A stretch of DNA of 7,483 nt from an uncultured Clostridia bacterium (GCA_934403665.1 CAKRUL010000055.1:1-7483); one strand, 5' to 3'; positions 1 through 7,124 are shown, counted from the stretch's first letter. Notes: generated from the sequence alone by a model not told the origin. Translations and numbers: made by a program.

Positions 1-1247
1 CACACTCTGTATTGCAATTGACTTTCATCCGAGAAATCAAAATTGTTGCGCGGATTTTGCTTGCAGAACAGAATCTGCCGCGCCATGTCAATTTTATCAG
101 CAATAATATGACAGGAAAAGCTTGTCACACGAACCACATCGACATTGCCGTCGCCGTCATTGTCGATCAGCGTAAGAAATCCGTTTTGAGGTTTGAGCTC
201 CTCCGCGTCATAAGACGCTTTTTTCACACCGTTAAAGAGCGCATAAGGCCGTCCGGAGGTCAGCCGTATCTTTCGATAGTGCTCTGCATCTTTCTCCGTT
301 TCATATTCGATCACTTCATCACTTACGGAGATGATTCGATCTGCGGGGATACGGGTGATTTCGCCTCTTCGGTGAGGCGCGCAATAGACGATCCGCATCT
401 GATCTGTCTGCTTATCACGCTGCAAAAACAGCTTGATATGACAGCCCAGAAAATCGGAAAGCAAATGTTCCTCGTCCTCCACAAGAAGCCTTGCGTCTGT
501 TTTCACCTCTCGAACAACCGCCTTTTCTTCTCCGACGGAAACGCTGCCGTCCAGCGTGCTGAATCCGTCATCCACAACAATCGCGTCATATTCGGAAATA
601 TTCAGCCGCTCGGAAAGCAGATTTTTATCCCGGATAATCTGACTGGTCGGTGTTCCGTCATCATAAGATACAATGCTTACCATATCCGCAAACAACGCAT
701 TATATAAAAGCTTTACTGCGGTATTTCCGGTGATGCTGTCTGCACCGGCAGAGACTCCCTTCGTAATGCCGGCATCGTTGGCAATCATAAGATATCCGGA
801 GGGATAGCCTCCCTTCTCCTGTGCATACACTGCATATCCCAAAGCTTTGACAAGCATTGCAACCGCTTCCGCATATGTAGTCTTGTCCTCCGGCCGGAAG
901 GTGCTTCCGGCATCTCCGGAAAGAACCCCCAATTCCTTTAAAAGCCGAATGGCATGATAGGAACGGTTGGAAGCCGTCACATCCCGAAAGGGCTGCGGCG
1001 CATGGGTATCGCCTGCCAATGACAAATCCAGTCCGGGATACAACATGTTTGCAATTAAGCCAGCAAATTCATGCCGCTGCACTTCACTTTCCAAAGAAAA
1101 CTGTCCGGATATGACTTCCAGCTTTTTCAGGAATTCATATTCCATCTGAGCGGTGTTTTCTCCGGCTGCTGATATCGACAGCTGCGGAAACACCGATAGA
1201 ATAAGACAACAAATCAATAGGAAACCGACGAATCTGTTTGTTCTCAT
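1..1247 (-). CDS. Secreted SLH-domain surface protein, N-terminal 415 residues (3' end outside window)
   Basis: An open frame runs from an ATG at 1247-1245 to the left edge with no stop, so the protein is C-terminally incomplete. The start is fixed by a GGAGG box at 1255-1259, seven bases upstream, and by the signal peptide that follows it: basic MRTNR, a hydrophobic core to about residue 22, and likely cleavage near residues 27-28 (SISAA). Three SLH-like repeats follow at about 35-70, 87-138 and 146-186. The second is clearest, with FRDV, a helix ending LLKELGVLSG and FRPED. SLH domains normally bind pyruvylated secondary wall polysaccharide, which would place the protein on the cell surface. 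Repeats 2 and 3 lack the usual TRAE motif (TTYAEA and ITGNTA instead); repeat 1 has VQRHEF. Residues about 200-415 match no enzyme I recognise. They contain an acidic loop, DNDGDGNVD, at 362-370, which resembles a calcium-binding EF-hand-type loop. The gene is divergent from the transporter/lyase operon. Secretion and SLH content are well supported; the function is unknown. Confidence 0.88.
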   Translation of the reverse strand, partial: MRTNRFVGFLLICCLILSVFPQLSISAAGENTAQMEYEFLKKLEVISGQFSLESEVQRHEFAGLIANMLYPGLDLSLAGDTHAPQPFRDVTASNRSYHAIRLLKELGVLSGDAGSTFRPEDKTTYAEAVAMLVKALGYAVYAQEKGGYPSGYLMIANDAGITKGVSAGADSITGNTAVKLLYNALFADMVSIVSYDDGTPTSQIIRDKNLLSERLNISEYDAIVVDDGFSTLDGSVSVGEEKAVVREVKTDARLLVEDEEHLLSDFLGCHIKLFLQRDKQTDQMRIVYCAPHRRGEITRIPADRIISVSDEVIEYETEKDAEHYRKIRLTSGRPYALFNGVKKASYDAEELKPQNGFLTLIDNDGDGNVDVVRVTSFSCHIIADKIDMARQILFCKQNPRNNFDFSDESQLQYRV

Positions 1248-1320
1248 TTTTCTTCCTCCATTTTTGTTCAAAAAAGGGATTTTAAGGATTTGTTTTTCTC
1301 GTTTTTGGGAAAAAATTTGT

Positions 1321-1342
1321 TGTTATCGATATAAAATTAACA
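1321..1342. promoter_or_regulatory. Short dyad TGTTA-N12-TAACA in the divergent intergenic region
   Basis: Five-base arms TGTTA (1321-1325) and TAACA (1338-1342) are separated by 12 bases, and the 8-bp palindrome TATCGATA (1324-1331) overlaps the left arm. The site lies between the two divergent starts, upstream of the proposed -10 at 1384, where a repressor or activator could act on one or both genes. The sequence has a central CG and loosely resembles LacI/CcpA-type operators, but it misses conserved positions of the cre consensus. In DNA this AT-rich the dyad could be chance. Confidence 0.2.
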
Positions 1343-1360
1343 CATTTCGCAAAAAAAGTC

Positions 1361-1389
1361 TATACTTTTTCAAAAAAATATTGTATAAT
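1361..1389 (+). promoter_or_regulatory. Probable sigma-A-type promoter of the lipoprotein/lyase operon
   Basis: A perfect -10 hexamer TATAAT lies at 1384-1389. At 17-base spacing the -35 position (1361-1366) reads TATACT, only three of six matches to TTGACA. A-rich tracts at 1351-1357 and 1372-1378 could help polymerase binding. The predicted transcript would start near 1396, giving a leader of about 55 nt before the lipoprotein ATG at 1451. The weak -35 suggests an activator or low basal activity. No equally good promoter was seen for the divergent minus-strand gene. Confidence 0.55.
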
Positions 1390-1450
1390 ACGAAAAAAGG
1401 GATTTGGTGAAATGCTGTTTTCAAAAAGAACGAAAGGAAGAAAATGAACA

Positions 1451-3019
1451 ATGAAAAAATTTCTTTGCTCTCTGCTCACTATTCTGATGCTATTACCCAT
1501 CGCCGCCTGTCAAAACAAAAATACAGAATCCGGATCTCTAAACAGCAATCTTCAAACGGATATCGGCGATACCGGCGGTCTGAAGCTTCCTCTGACGACA
1601 AAGGGAGAAACGGTTACATGGGCGGTCGCTTCCAGCGTCACAAATCTGAACGACCTGTATTTTAAAAAACGTCTTCAGGAAATTACCGGTGTAAATGTTC
1701 AGATTGAAGCCTATCCAACCTCAACGATTCAAGAAAAAATAAGGGTCTTGGCCGCATCCAAAAAACTGCCCGACATCGTAGGTGCCGGCTTCGGTAACAA
1801 TGAGCAAATCAACGATCTTGCCGTGCAAGGAGCCTTTGCCTCGGTGGATGACAAACTGGATCTGATGCCAAATTTTAAATCCATTTTTTATGAGAAAGAA
1901 GAAAATAAGTGGATTTTCAATTCTTATCAGGCAAACGACGGACACCTTTATGTCATGCCGTCTTATGATATTAACCGGGATGTCAATCACGGTATGCTGT
2001 ACCGAAAAGATATCTTTGACAAACACAATATAAAACCTTGGAAAACACAGGACGAGTTTTATCAGAATTTGAAAAAATTAAAAGAGCTTTATCCCTCCTC
2101 CACCCCCTTCACTTCAAAGAATCAGTCCACTTTATTCAATCATCTGAGTACCAGTTGGGGAATCGTGGCAAACAGCCCATACTATGAGGAAAGCGAAAAT
2201 ATATGGAAATACTCTGATACCGATCCAAAAATGAAGGATATGCTTGATTTTCTGAAGAAGCTTTATTCTGAAGGACTTCTGGATCCGGAATTTCTGACGC
2301 TGACCCAGTCGGCGTGGACATCGAAAATGACCCAGGCGGAGAAAGCCTTTGTCACATTTGACTGGATCGGCCGTCTGGACAGTTTTACCAAGGAAGCCTC
2401 TAAATCCGTTCCCGGCTATGATCTGCGATACGGTTATCCGATCGGACCAAAAGGAACGCTGATCACATTGCCGAGAATCAGCGGCGGAATTGCGGTATCT
2501 CAGAACCAGAATACGGAACTCGCCTTAAAAATCAGCGATTTTATGCTTTCTCCCGCCGGTGCACAGCTGGTCACGATGGGAACCGAAAACGTGACATACA
2601 CCTTGGGAGAGGACGGAAAGGCACAATATATCGAATTCCCCGATCACAATCCTACCATTGAAGAGCTGGAGCAGAAATACGGTCTGTTTATCGGCGGAAT
2701 CTTCCGCAGATTCGACCGCCGAAGCAGTTATTTCATCTTCAGTGAACGGGAACAGGAAGCGCAGGACTTCGCAAAGAAAGAAAATATTTTTGAACCGCTG
2801 GATCCTGTACTTCGTTTCACGGCAGAGCAGAAGAAAATCATCAACGACAAAATGCCGGCGCTGAGAAAAGCCTCAAGTGAATTTTTCTCCAACTATATTC
2901 TCACAGAAAAAACAGGCGACAGTGCTTGGAATGAATGGATTCAGAAAGCAAAAACTCTTGGTGCGGATGAAATTGTTGCAATTTATAATGCGGCTCAGAA
3001 AGAATATGACAAACCATAA
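1451..3019 (+). CDS. Extracellular solute-binding lipoprotein of a sugar-type ABC transporter
   Basis: This 522-residue protein starts with a lipoprotein signal peptide: MKKF, a hydrophobic stretch, and the lipobox IAAC with the lipidated cysteine at residue 20. It would be anchored on the outer face of the membrane. The body has the two-lobed binding-protein pattern of family 1 (LipO/YtcQ-like). Seen in it are KLPDIV at 105-110, MLYRKDIFDKHNIKPW at 182-197, and a segment at about 259-280 ending LYSEGLLDPE. Near 304-308 is FDWIGR-like sequence, and a late helix at 356-372 contains SDFMLSPAG. Such proteins deliver oligosaccharides to CUT1-type permeases. The start at 1451 follows AAGGAAG at 1434-1440 with a rather long 10-base gap; the ATG at 1444 is out of frame. 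The stop lies 15 nt before the lyase start, so the two are probably co-transcribed. No permease or ATPase gene is in the window. An oligosaccharide from the neighbouring lyase is the likely ligand, by context only. Confidence 0.93.
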   Translation: MKKFLCSLLTILMLLPIAACQNKNTESGSLNSNLQTDIGDTGGLKLPLTTKGETVTWAVASSVTNLNDLYFKKRLQEITGVNVQIEAYPTSTIQEKIRVLAASKKLPDIVGAGFGNNEQINDLAVQGAFASVDDKLDLMPNFKSIFYEKEENKWIFNSYQANDGHLYVMPSYDINRDVNHGMLYRKDIFDKHNIKPWKTQDEFYQNLKKLKELYPSSTPFTSKNQSTLFNHLSTSWGIVANSPYYEESENIWKYSDTDPKMKDMLDFLKKLYSEGLLDPEFLTLTQSAWTSKMTQAEKAFVTFDWIGRLDSFTKEASKSVPGYDLRYGYPIGPKGTLITLPRISGGIAVSQNQNTELALKISDFMLSPAGAQLVTMGTENVTYTLGEDGKAQYIEFPDHNPTIEELEQKYGLFIGGIFRRFDRRSSYFIFSEREQEAQDFAKKENIFEPLDPVLRFTAEQKKIINDKMPALRKASSEFFSNYILTEKTGDSAWNEWIQKAKTLGADEIVAIYNAAQKEYDKP

Positions 3020-3034
3020 AGAGGAGGAAAAACA

Positions 3035-6000
3035 ATGAAACGCTTTCTCGGCATTTTTCTTGTTTTTTGTTTATTAGCAGGCAGCATTCCTGCTTTCGCA
3101 GAGAGGACCAATCCAAATCCGTCAGATGTTCTGACTGACCGTGAAATGGATCACAAATACGAAAATTTGGCGCTTACGGCCAAGAACGTCACTGCCTCCT
3201 TCAAGGACACTACCGGCGCTGATCAGACCAACCCGAACATCAGCACCAAGCGGCTTATTGACGGTGATTTGAGTACATATTATGACACCCCTGCCACTGT
3301 CATCACTTATGGAGTGTCCAAGTACGGCACCATTGACTTACAGTTTGATACGGCAATCACATTCAACAAAGTAGTTTTTTATGATGTTTACCGTTCTATT
3401 TTACAATTCACTCTGCAAATTTCAGATAACGGAACAGACTGGACAGATATTTATACCTATGACAAGGGTATCATCAAAGAATTGTTTTACTGTTACTTTA
3501 AACCGGTCTCTGCAAAATATGTCCGGCTGAATATTCAAAAAATCGGAAATTCAACCGAATCTTCCTATTATGGGATTCGCATTGCAGAACTGGAAATTTA
3601 TCATGTCTCTCCGGCTGAATTTTACCGGCTTGACAAACAGCTCGTCTTATCGAAAGCCGCTGTAGCGGAAGCAAACCAGAACAGAGAGACCTATTTTGAG
3701 GAAACCCTTAACGAGCTGACGAAAACGATAGAAGAGGCAGAAGCCTATAAAAATTCCGAAACCTTGGAACAGGATAAAATCGAAGAGTATGTCATCTTGT
3801 TAAACGATCTGACCTTTCAGCTGACTGGTTTCCGCAACTATCCCGCAGAAGAATACGAAAAAGTGATTAAAAATATCAAGGATGATATTACAGACATGGA
3901 CAAAGAACTGGATGACGAAGGTCTGAAACTTGCCGCCTCCCGCATGGACAACGCCGAGAAAATGTGGAAGTCTATGAACAAAGACGGCACCTCCCTATTG
4001 TGGGAGCAATACGGCACAATAGAAGATGCCCATGCCGCCAACTCAGATGTGAAATTTTATTCCATGCTCGGTCAGATCCGCTGGATGGCGGTCGCTCTGA
4101 CACATAAAGAAAGCCGCCTGAAAGGAAATCAGGAACTTCTGAAAGACATTGAATACGCTCTTAATATTGTCGATCAATACTGGTACAGCCCTGAACTTCC
4201 GTGGTACGGTTTTCTGTGGAATGCTATGACCGGCGTTCCAAAGGTATACAGTGATATTTTGATCATCCTTTATGATGAACTGCCCTATGAAAAAGTGCTC
4301 TATTATGCCAATCGGCTGGCAGCGCAGATTAAAAACGACTATCCCCTGTTTACGGGTGTCAATAAATTTGACATGGCCTTTGCTTCCATCCGCGTAGGTG
4401 CCATCACACGGGAGGATTGGCGCCTGAATACAATGAAGCAAGCCATTCAGGAAGAGCTTGTGCTGAAAAACGAACCCGCAGGCGGAGAAGGTTTTTATGT
4501 GGACGGTTCCTGTATTTTTCACACAAATGTCGCCTACACCGGAACCTACGGAATCGGCGGTTATCAATACAGCATCAGCGGCATGAAAGCCCTGAAAAAC
4601 ACGAAATGGGTTCCGGATGCTGAAAAAATCAACGCATACCTTGCAGATCTGACGGATATCGCAATCGTTCCGCTTCTGGTCAACGGCAGCATGATGAGTA
4701 TGGTAAACGGCCGTGCCATCACCAGAGGCTCCATTGAAAAAACACAGGGATATAACGTCTGCGTCATGTTAGCAGATATTGCAGATGTGCTCGGGGAGCC
4801 TTACCGCTCCAAATATCAAAGTATTATCAAAAGAATCATGCAAAACGACACTGCTCAGCTTTGGAAAACGCAGTCCAATATCAAAATCCGAACCATCATG
4901 AAAGATGAAAGCATCCAGCCTGCCGATCCGCTGATTCTCAGCAAAACATATCATTTTATGGATCGGGTGGTACATCATCGGGAGAACTATGTCATGGGGC
5001 TTTCCATGTCCTCTTCCCGCGTAAAGCGCTATGAGCAAATGTTTGAGAATTTGAAAGGCTGGTTTACCGGATCCGGAATGACCTATTTCTATGATTCTGA
5101 CGACAAACATTACGATGACGGTTTCTGGTTTCTGGCAGATATGAACCGCTTGCCCGGCGTGACCGCGCTCAATATGCCGATGCCCTTGGAACGCTTCAAG
5201 CAGGAATCGGTAACCGGCAAAGACTTTGCAGGCGGTGTCAGCCTGGACGGACTTTACGGTTCCGCCGGCATGGAAACGGAACAGTATGGCAGCGATCTCA
5301 GTGCGAGAAAATCCTATTTCATGTTTGACGATGAGATCGTTATGGTCGGATCCAACATCAGCGACTCCAGCAAACAATATCCGGTTGAAACAACGATTGA
5401 TCAGCGCATGACAAAAGATTTTGAGAAAAATAATTTCAGTATCAACGGAGCCTCCCTGAACCGTGATTATTTTCTGGATGAAACCTTTGAAAATGTCCGA
5501 ACCGCCCATATTCTCGGACGCAACAACATTTCTCAGTTCGGCTATTATTTTCCACAAACAGTCACTCTGACTGCCAGCAAGAAAAAGGTAAGCGGAAACT
5601 CCAAGGACTTTGCAACAACCGCTTCCCAGCCTTCCAAAGATTACAGCGGTTCTGTGACCACTCTGCTGCTGGATCACGGAAAAGCGCCGATGAATGCCTC
5701 CTATGAATATGTTGTTCTGCCGGGCAAAACACCGGAACAGACAGAAGCGTATGCCAACATGCCGCAGGTGGAGATATTGGCAAATGAAACTTCTTTTCAT
5801 GCGGTAAAACAAACCGCACTCAATATCATCGCTCTGAACAACTATGAAGCAAAAACGGCCTCCGCCGGAGGGCTGACAATCGATAACAAAGCCTGTACGA
5901 TGCTCCAGGAAAAAGAGAATGTTCTGACTTTGGCTTTGAGTGATCCGACCATGAAGGGAACGGACAAAATCCATGTCACCATCGACAAAACGGCAAAAAA

Positions 6001-6775
6001 AGCTCTGAATGTTCCTGAAAACGTAACGGTCAAAGCCCTTTCCCCTAAAATCGAGTTAGAGATTGATGTGACAGGGAAAAACGGTGCTGCTACAACGGTT
6101 TCATTCGGATTGACGGAAGAAAGCACGGATCCTCTTCCTACCTCAAAGCCTTCCGGTTCAACGGGTTCTTCCGGCTCGACCGGTTCTTCCGGATCAAACG
6201 GCACCCCCCAGCCAACCGTCTCTCCACAGCCATCCCGGAAATTTTCCGATACCGCAGAACACTGGGCAGAAAAAGATATTGAATTTTTGGCAGAAAAAGG
6301 AATTGTCAAAGGCGTTACCGATACGGAATTTATGCCGGACGCTAATATTACCCGTGCGGAATTTTCTGCTTTGATCACCCGTATTCTCGGATTACAAGCA
6401 GTTTCCTACAATGGACAATTTACGGATGTTTCATCTTCCGATTGGTTTGCTGAAACAGTCGCAGCAATCCAAGAAGCCGGCATTATGCAAGGCAGCGAGG
6501 GGTATTTCCGTCCGAACGACAACATTACCCGAGAGGAAGCAGCCAGAGTGATCAATGTTGCCTATGAAAAACAAAACGGCCAGATTCCGGTGAATATTCA
6601 AAATCTGAAAGCCTACCAGGACAATGCGGAAATTTCTTTCTGGGCAAGAGTCAGCGTTTCCAACTGTATTACCGTTGGCCTGATGTTAGGGAAAACGGAT
6701 CATACTTTTGAACCTCTTGCAAATACGACAAGGGCAGAAAGCGTTACCATTCTGAAACGGTTGATGACGAAATGA
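3035..6775 (+). CDS. SLH-anchored polysaccharide lyase family 8 (hyaluronate/chondroitin/xanthan lyase family) with F5/8C domain
   Basis: This 1246-residue secreted enzyme should cleave uronic-acid-containing polysaccharide by beta-elimination at the cell surface. The start has AGGAGG at 3022-3027, seven bases upstream, and a signal peptide likely cut after AFA (residue 22). Domain order: F5/8C (discoidin/CBM32-like) at about 42-191; a charged helical segment at 195-265 resembling FIVAR; the PL8 alpha-toroid at about 268-610; the central beta-sandwich at about 640-900; the C-terminal lyase domain at about 905-1028; a Ser/Gly/Thr/Pro linker at 1030-1068; and three SLH domains at about 1069-1120, 1128-1178 and 1190-1243. 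The signature FHTNVAYTGTYG supplies catalytic His496 and Tyr505 at the family spacing of nine. Asn443 (GVNKFD) lies 53 residues before the His, near the usual 50-52. Other family marks are NGRAITR (Arg560, Arg564) and ENLKGWFTGSGMTY (671-684). All three SLH repeats keep the wall-binding motif (ITRAE, ITREE, TTRAE). The cleft differs from classical hyaluronate lyases, so the substrate is open. The gene probably shares a transcript with the lipoprotein. Confidence 0.95.
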   Translation: MKRFLGIFLVFCLLAGSIPAFAERTNPNPSDVLTDREMDHKYENLALTAKNVTASFKDTTGADQTNPNISTKRLIDGDLSTYYDTPATVITYGVSKYGTIDLQFDTAITFNKVVFYDVYRSILQFTLQISDNGTDWTDIYTYDKGIIKELFYCYFKPVSAKYVRLNIQKIGNSTESSYYGIRIAELEIYHVSPAEFYRLDKQLVLSKAAVAEANQNRETYFEETLNELTKTIEEAEAYKNSETLEQDKIEEYVILLNDLTFQLTGFRNYPAEEYEKVIKNIKDDITDMDKELDDEGLKLAASRMDNAEKMWKSMNKDGTSLLWEQYGTIEDAHAANSDVKFYSMLGQIRWMAVALTHKESRLKGNQELLKDIEYALNIVDQYWYSPELPWYGFLWNAMTGVPKVYSDILIILYDELPYEKVLYYANRLAAQIKNDYPLFTGVNKFDMAFASIRVGAITREDWRLNTMKQAIQEELVLKNEPAGGEGFYVDGSCIFHTNVAYTGTYGIGGYQYSISGMKALKNTKWVPDAEKINAYLADLTDIAIVPLLVNGSMMSMVNGRAITRGSIEKTQGYNVCVMLADIADVLGEPYRSKYQSIIKRIMQNDTAQLWKTQSNIKIRTIMKDESIQPADPLILSKTYHFMDRVVHHRENYVMGLSMSSSRVKRYEQMFENLKGWFTGSGMTYFYDSDDKHYDDGFWFLADMNRLPGVTALNMPMPLERFKQESVTGKDFAGGVSLDGLYGSAGMETEQYGSDLSARKSYFMFDDEIVMVGSNISDSSKQYPVETTIDQRMTKDFEKNNFSINGASLNRDYFLDETFENVRTAHILGRNNISQFGYYFPQTVTLTASKKKVSGNSKDFATTASQPSKDYSGSVTTLLLDHGKAPMNASYEYVVLPGKTPEQTEAYANMPQVEILANETSFHAVKQTALNIIALNNYEAKTASAGGLTIDNKACTMLQEKENVLTLALSDPTMKGTDKIHVTIDKTAKKALNVPENVTVKALSPKIELEIDVTGKNGAATTVSFGLTEESTDPLPTSKPSGSTGSSGSTGSSGSNGTPQPTVSPQPSRKFSDTAEHWAEKDIEFLAEKGIVKGVTDTEFMPDANITRAEFSALITRILGLQAVSYNGQFTDVSSSDWFAETVAAIQEAGIMQGSEGYFRPNDNITREEAARVINVAYEKQNGQIPVNIQNLKAYQDNAEISFWARVSVSNCITVGLMLGKTDHTFEPLANTTRAESVTILKRLMTK
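6158..6202 (+). repeat. 18-nt tandem repeat coding the Ser/Thr/Gly linker
   Basis: About two and a half copies of an 18-nt unit lie in the lyase gene: 6158-6175, 6176-6193 and a partial copy at 6194-6202. The full copies differ at three positions. Each codes Ser-Thr-Gly-Ser-Ser-Gly, and the partial copy codes Ser-Asn-Gly. The repeat forms the flexible spacer between the lyase core and the SLH anchor, where slipped-strand copy-number change would alter reach without breaking the frame. Confidence 0.8.
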
Positions 6776-6852
6776 CCGAAAAACTGCTGAAAGACATATG
6801 ACATGAAAGCGAGAACGATCCGGAATCTTCTGCTGCTTTTGAGAAACTTTCT

Positions 6853-6886
6853 CTTTCCGTCCGCATAAGATCGCTTATGCAGAAAG
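6853..6886. other. Hairpin without T-tract downstream of the lyase gene
   Basis: A perfect 7-bp stem GCATAAG (6863-6869) / CTTATGC (6874-6880) closes a four-base ATCG loop. Outer arms CTTTC (6853-6857) and GAAAG (6882-6886) could lengthen it across an asymmetric bulge. No run of T follows, so it does not look like an intrinsic terminator. It could protect the 3' end of the lyase message or be incidental. Confidence 0.4.
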
Positions 6887-6994
6887 TGCCATATGAATCT
6901 CAGTAATGGACAAATCTGGCCGAGGAAACTGTTAAGTAATCCAAAAGCCTTATCAAGTATTGTAACCTGTTCAAAGCAATCAAGTCACAGAATC

Positions 6995-7027
6995 AAATGC
7001 CTGAAATCTTGATGATTTCAGGCATTT
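6995..7027 (+). terminator. Perfect 14-bp hairpin, probable terminator of the lyase operon
   Basis: The left arm at 6995-7008 (AAATGCCTGAAATC) pairs perfectly with 7014-7027 around a five-base loop (TTGAT). The plus-strand stem ends in TTT and is followed by the mixed pyrimidine-rich CTACTTGC, so the U-tract is poor. The AAA at the left base gives a matching TTT on the minus strand, so the site could act in both directions. It is the first strong hairpin after the lyase stop, about 220 nt downstream. Confidence 0.6.
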
Positions 7028-7074
7028 CTACTTGCTTTCACCGAATATGGACTCTACTGTAACCGCATATGTTG

Positions 7075-7110
7075 AAGGGAGGTGTAAAAACAGTTTACAC
7101 CTCCCTTTTT
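7075..7110. terminator. Bidirectional intrinsic terminator between the lyase and guaB
   Basis: The arm at 7075-7088 (AAGGGAGGTGTAAA) pairs perfectly with 7094-7107 around a five-base loop (AACAG). On the plus strand the stem runs into five Ts (7106-7110), a good rho-independent signal for transcripts arriving from the left. Read from the minus strand the same hairpin begins about 18 nt after the guaB stop, the usual place for that gene's terminator, although its T-tract in that direction is short. Confidence 0.8.
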
Positions 7111-7124
7111 GCGATTCGGACTTT

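Larger units (their letters stand above)
6776..7124. other. Non-coding region between convergent genes
   Basis: This 349-nt stretch separates the convergent lyase and guaB genes. It holds three dyads: an imperfect one at 6853-6886 and two perfect 14-bp hairpins at 6995-7027 and 7075-7107. No frame of useful length with a good ribosome binding site was seen. A frame beginning at an ATG overlapping the lyase stop (6772) is broken by TGA at 6799, TAA at 6904 and TAA at 6937. Its pieces look mildly protein-like, so a decayed gene is possible but unproven. Confidence 0.6.

Noticed and set aside
12..707. 231-codon open frame on the plus strand
   Set aside because: It is antisense to the SLH protein, which has a signal peptide, SLH repeats and a ribosome binding site on the minus strand. 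The plus frame has no recognisable features.
1320..1334. Possible catabolite-repression (cre) site around the TATCGATA palindrome
   Set aside because: It has the central CG but misses conserved positions of the cre consensus, which is too weak to call.
4043..4567. 174-codon minus-strand frame
   Set aside because: It lies opposite the lyase catalytic region, including the His496/Tyr505 motif, and has no independent evidence of coding.
4769..5974. 401-codon open frame on the minus strand
   Set aside because: It is entirely antisense to the PL8 lyase, whose family motifs in this stretch are unambiguous. The minus frame has no recognisable domain and no plausible ribosome site.
6158..6202. Short tandem repeat considered as a CRISPR-like or mobile repeat
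   Set aside because: The units are contiguous, in frame and encode a Ser/Thr/Gly linker; there are no spacers or flanking duplications.
5842..6378. 178-codon minus-strand frame with Pro/Glu repeats
   Set aside because: The repeats (EEPVEPEEPVEPE) are the complement of the lyase's Ser/Gly/Thr linker repeat, so the frame is a shadow of that gene.
6803..6868. 21-codon frame rich in Leu, resembling a tiny membrane peptide
   Set aside because: There is no convincing ribosome binding site and the frame ends inside the hairpin arm at 6863-6869. Its length is within chance expectation.
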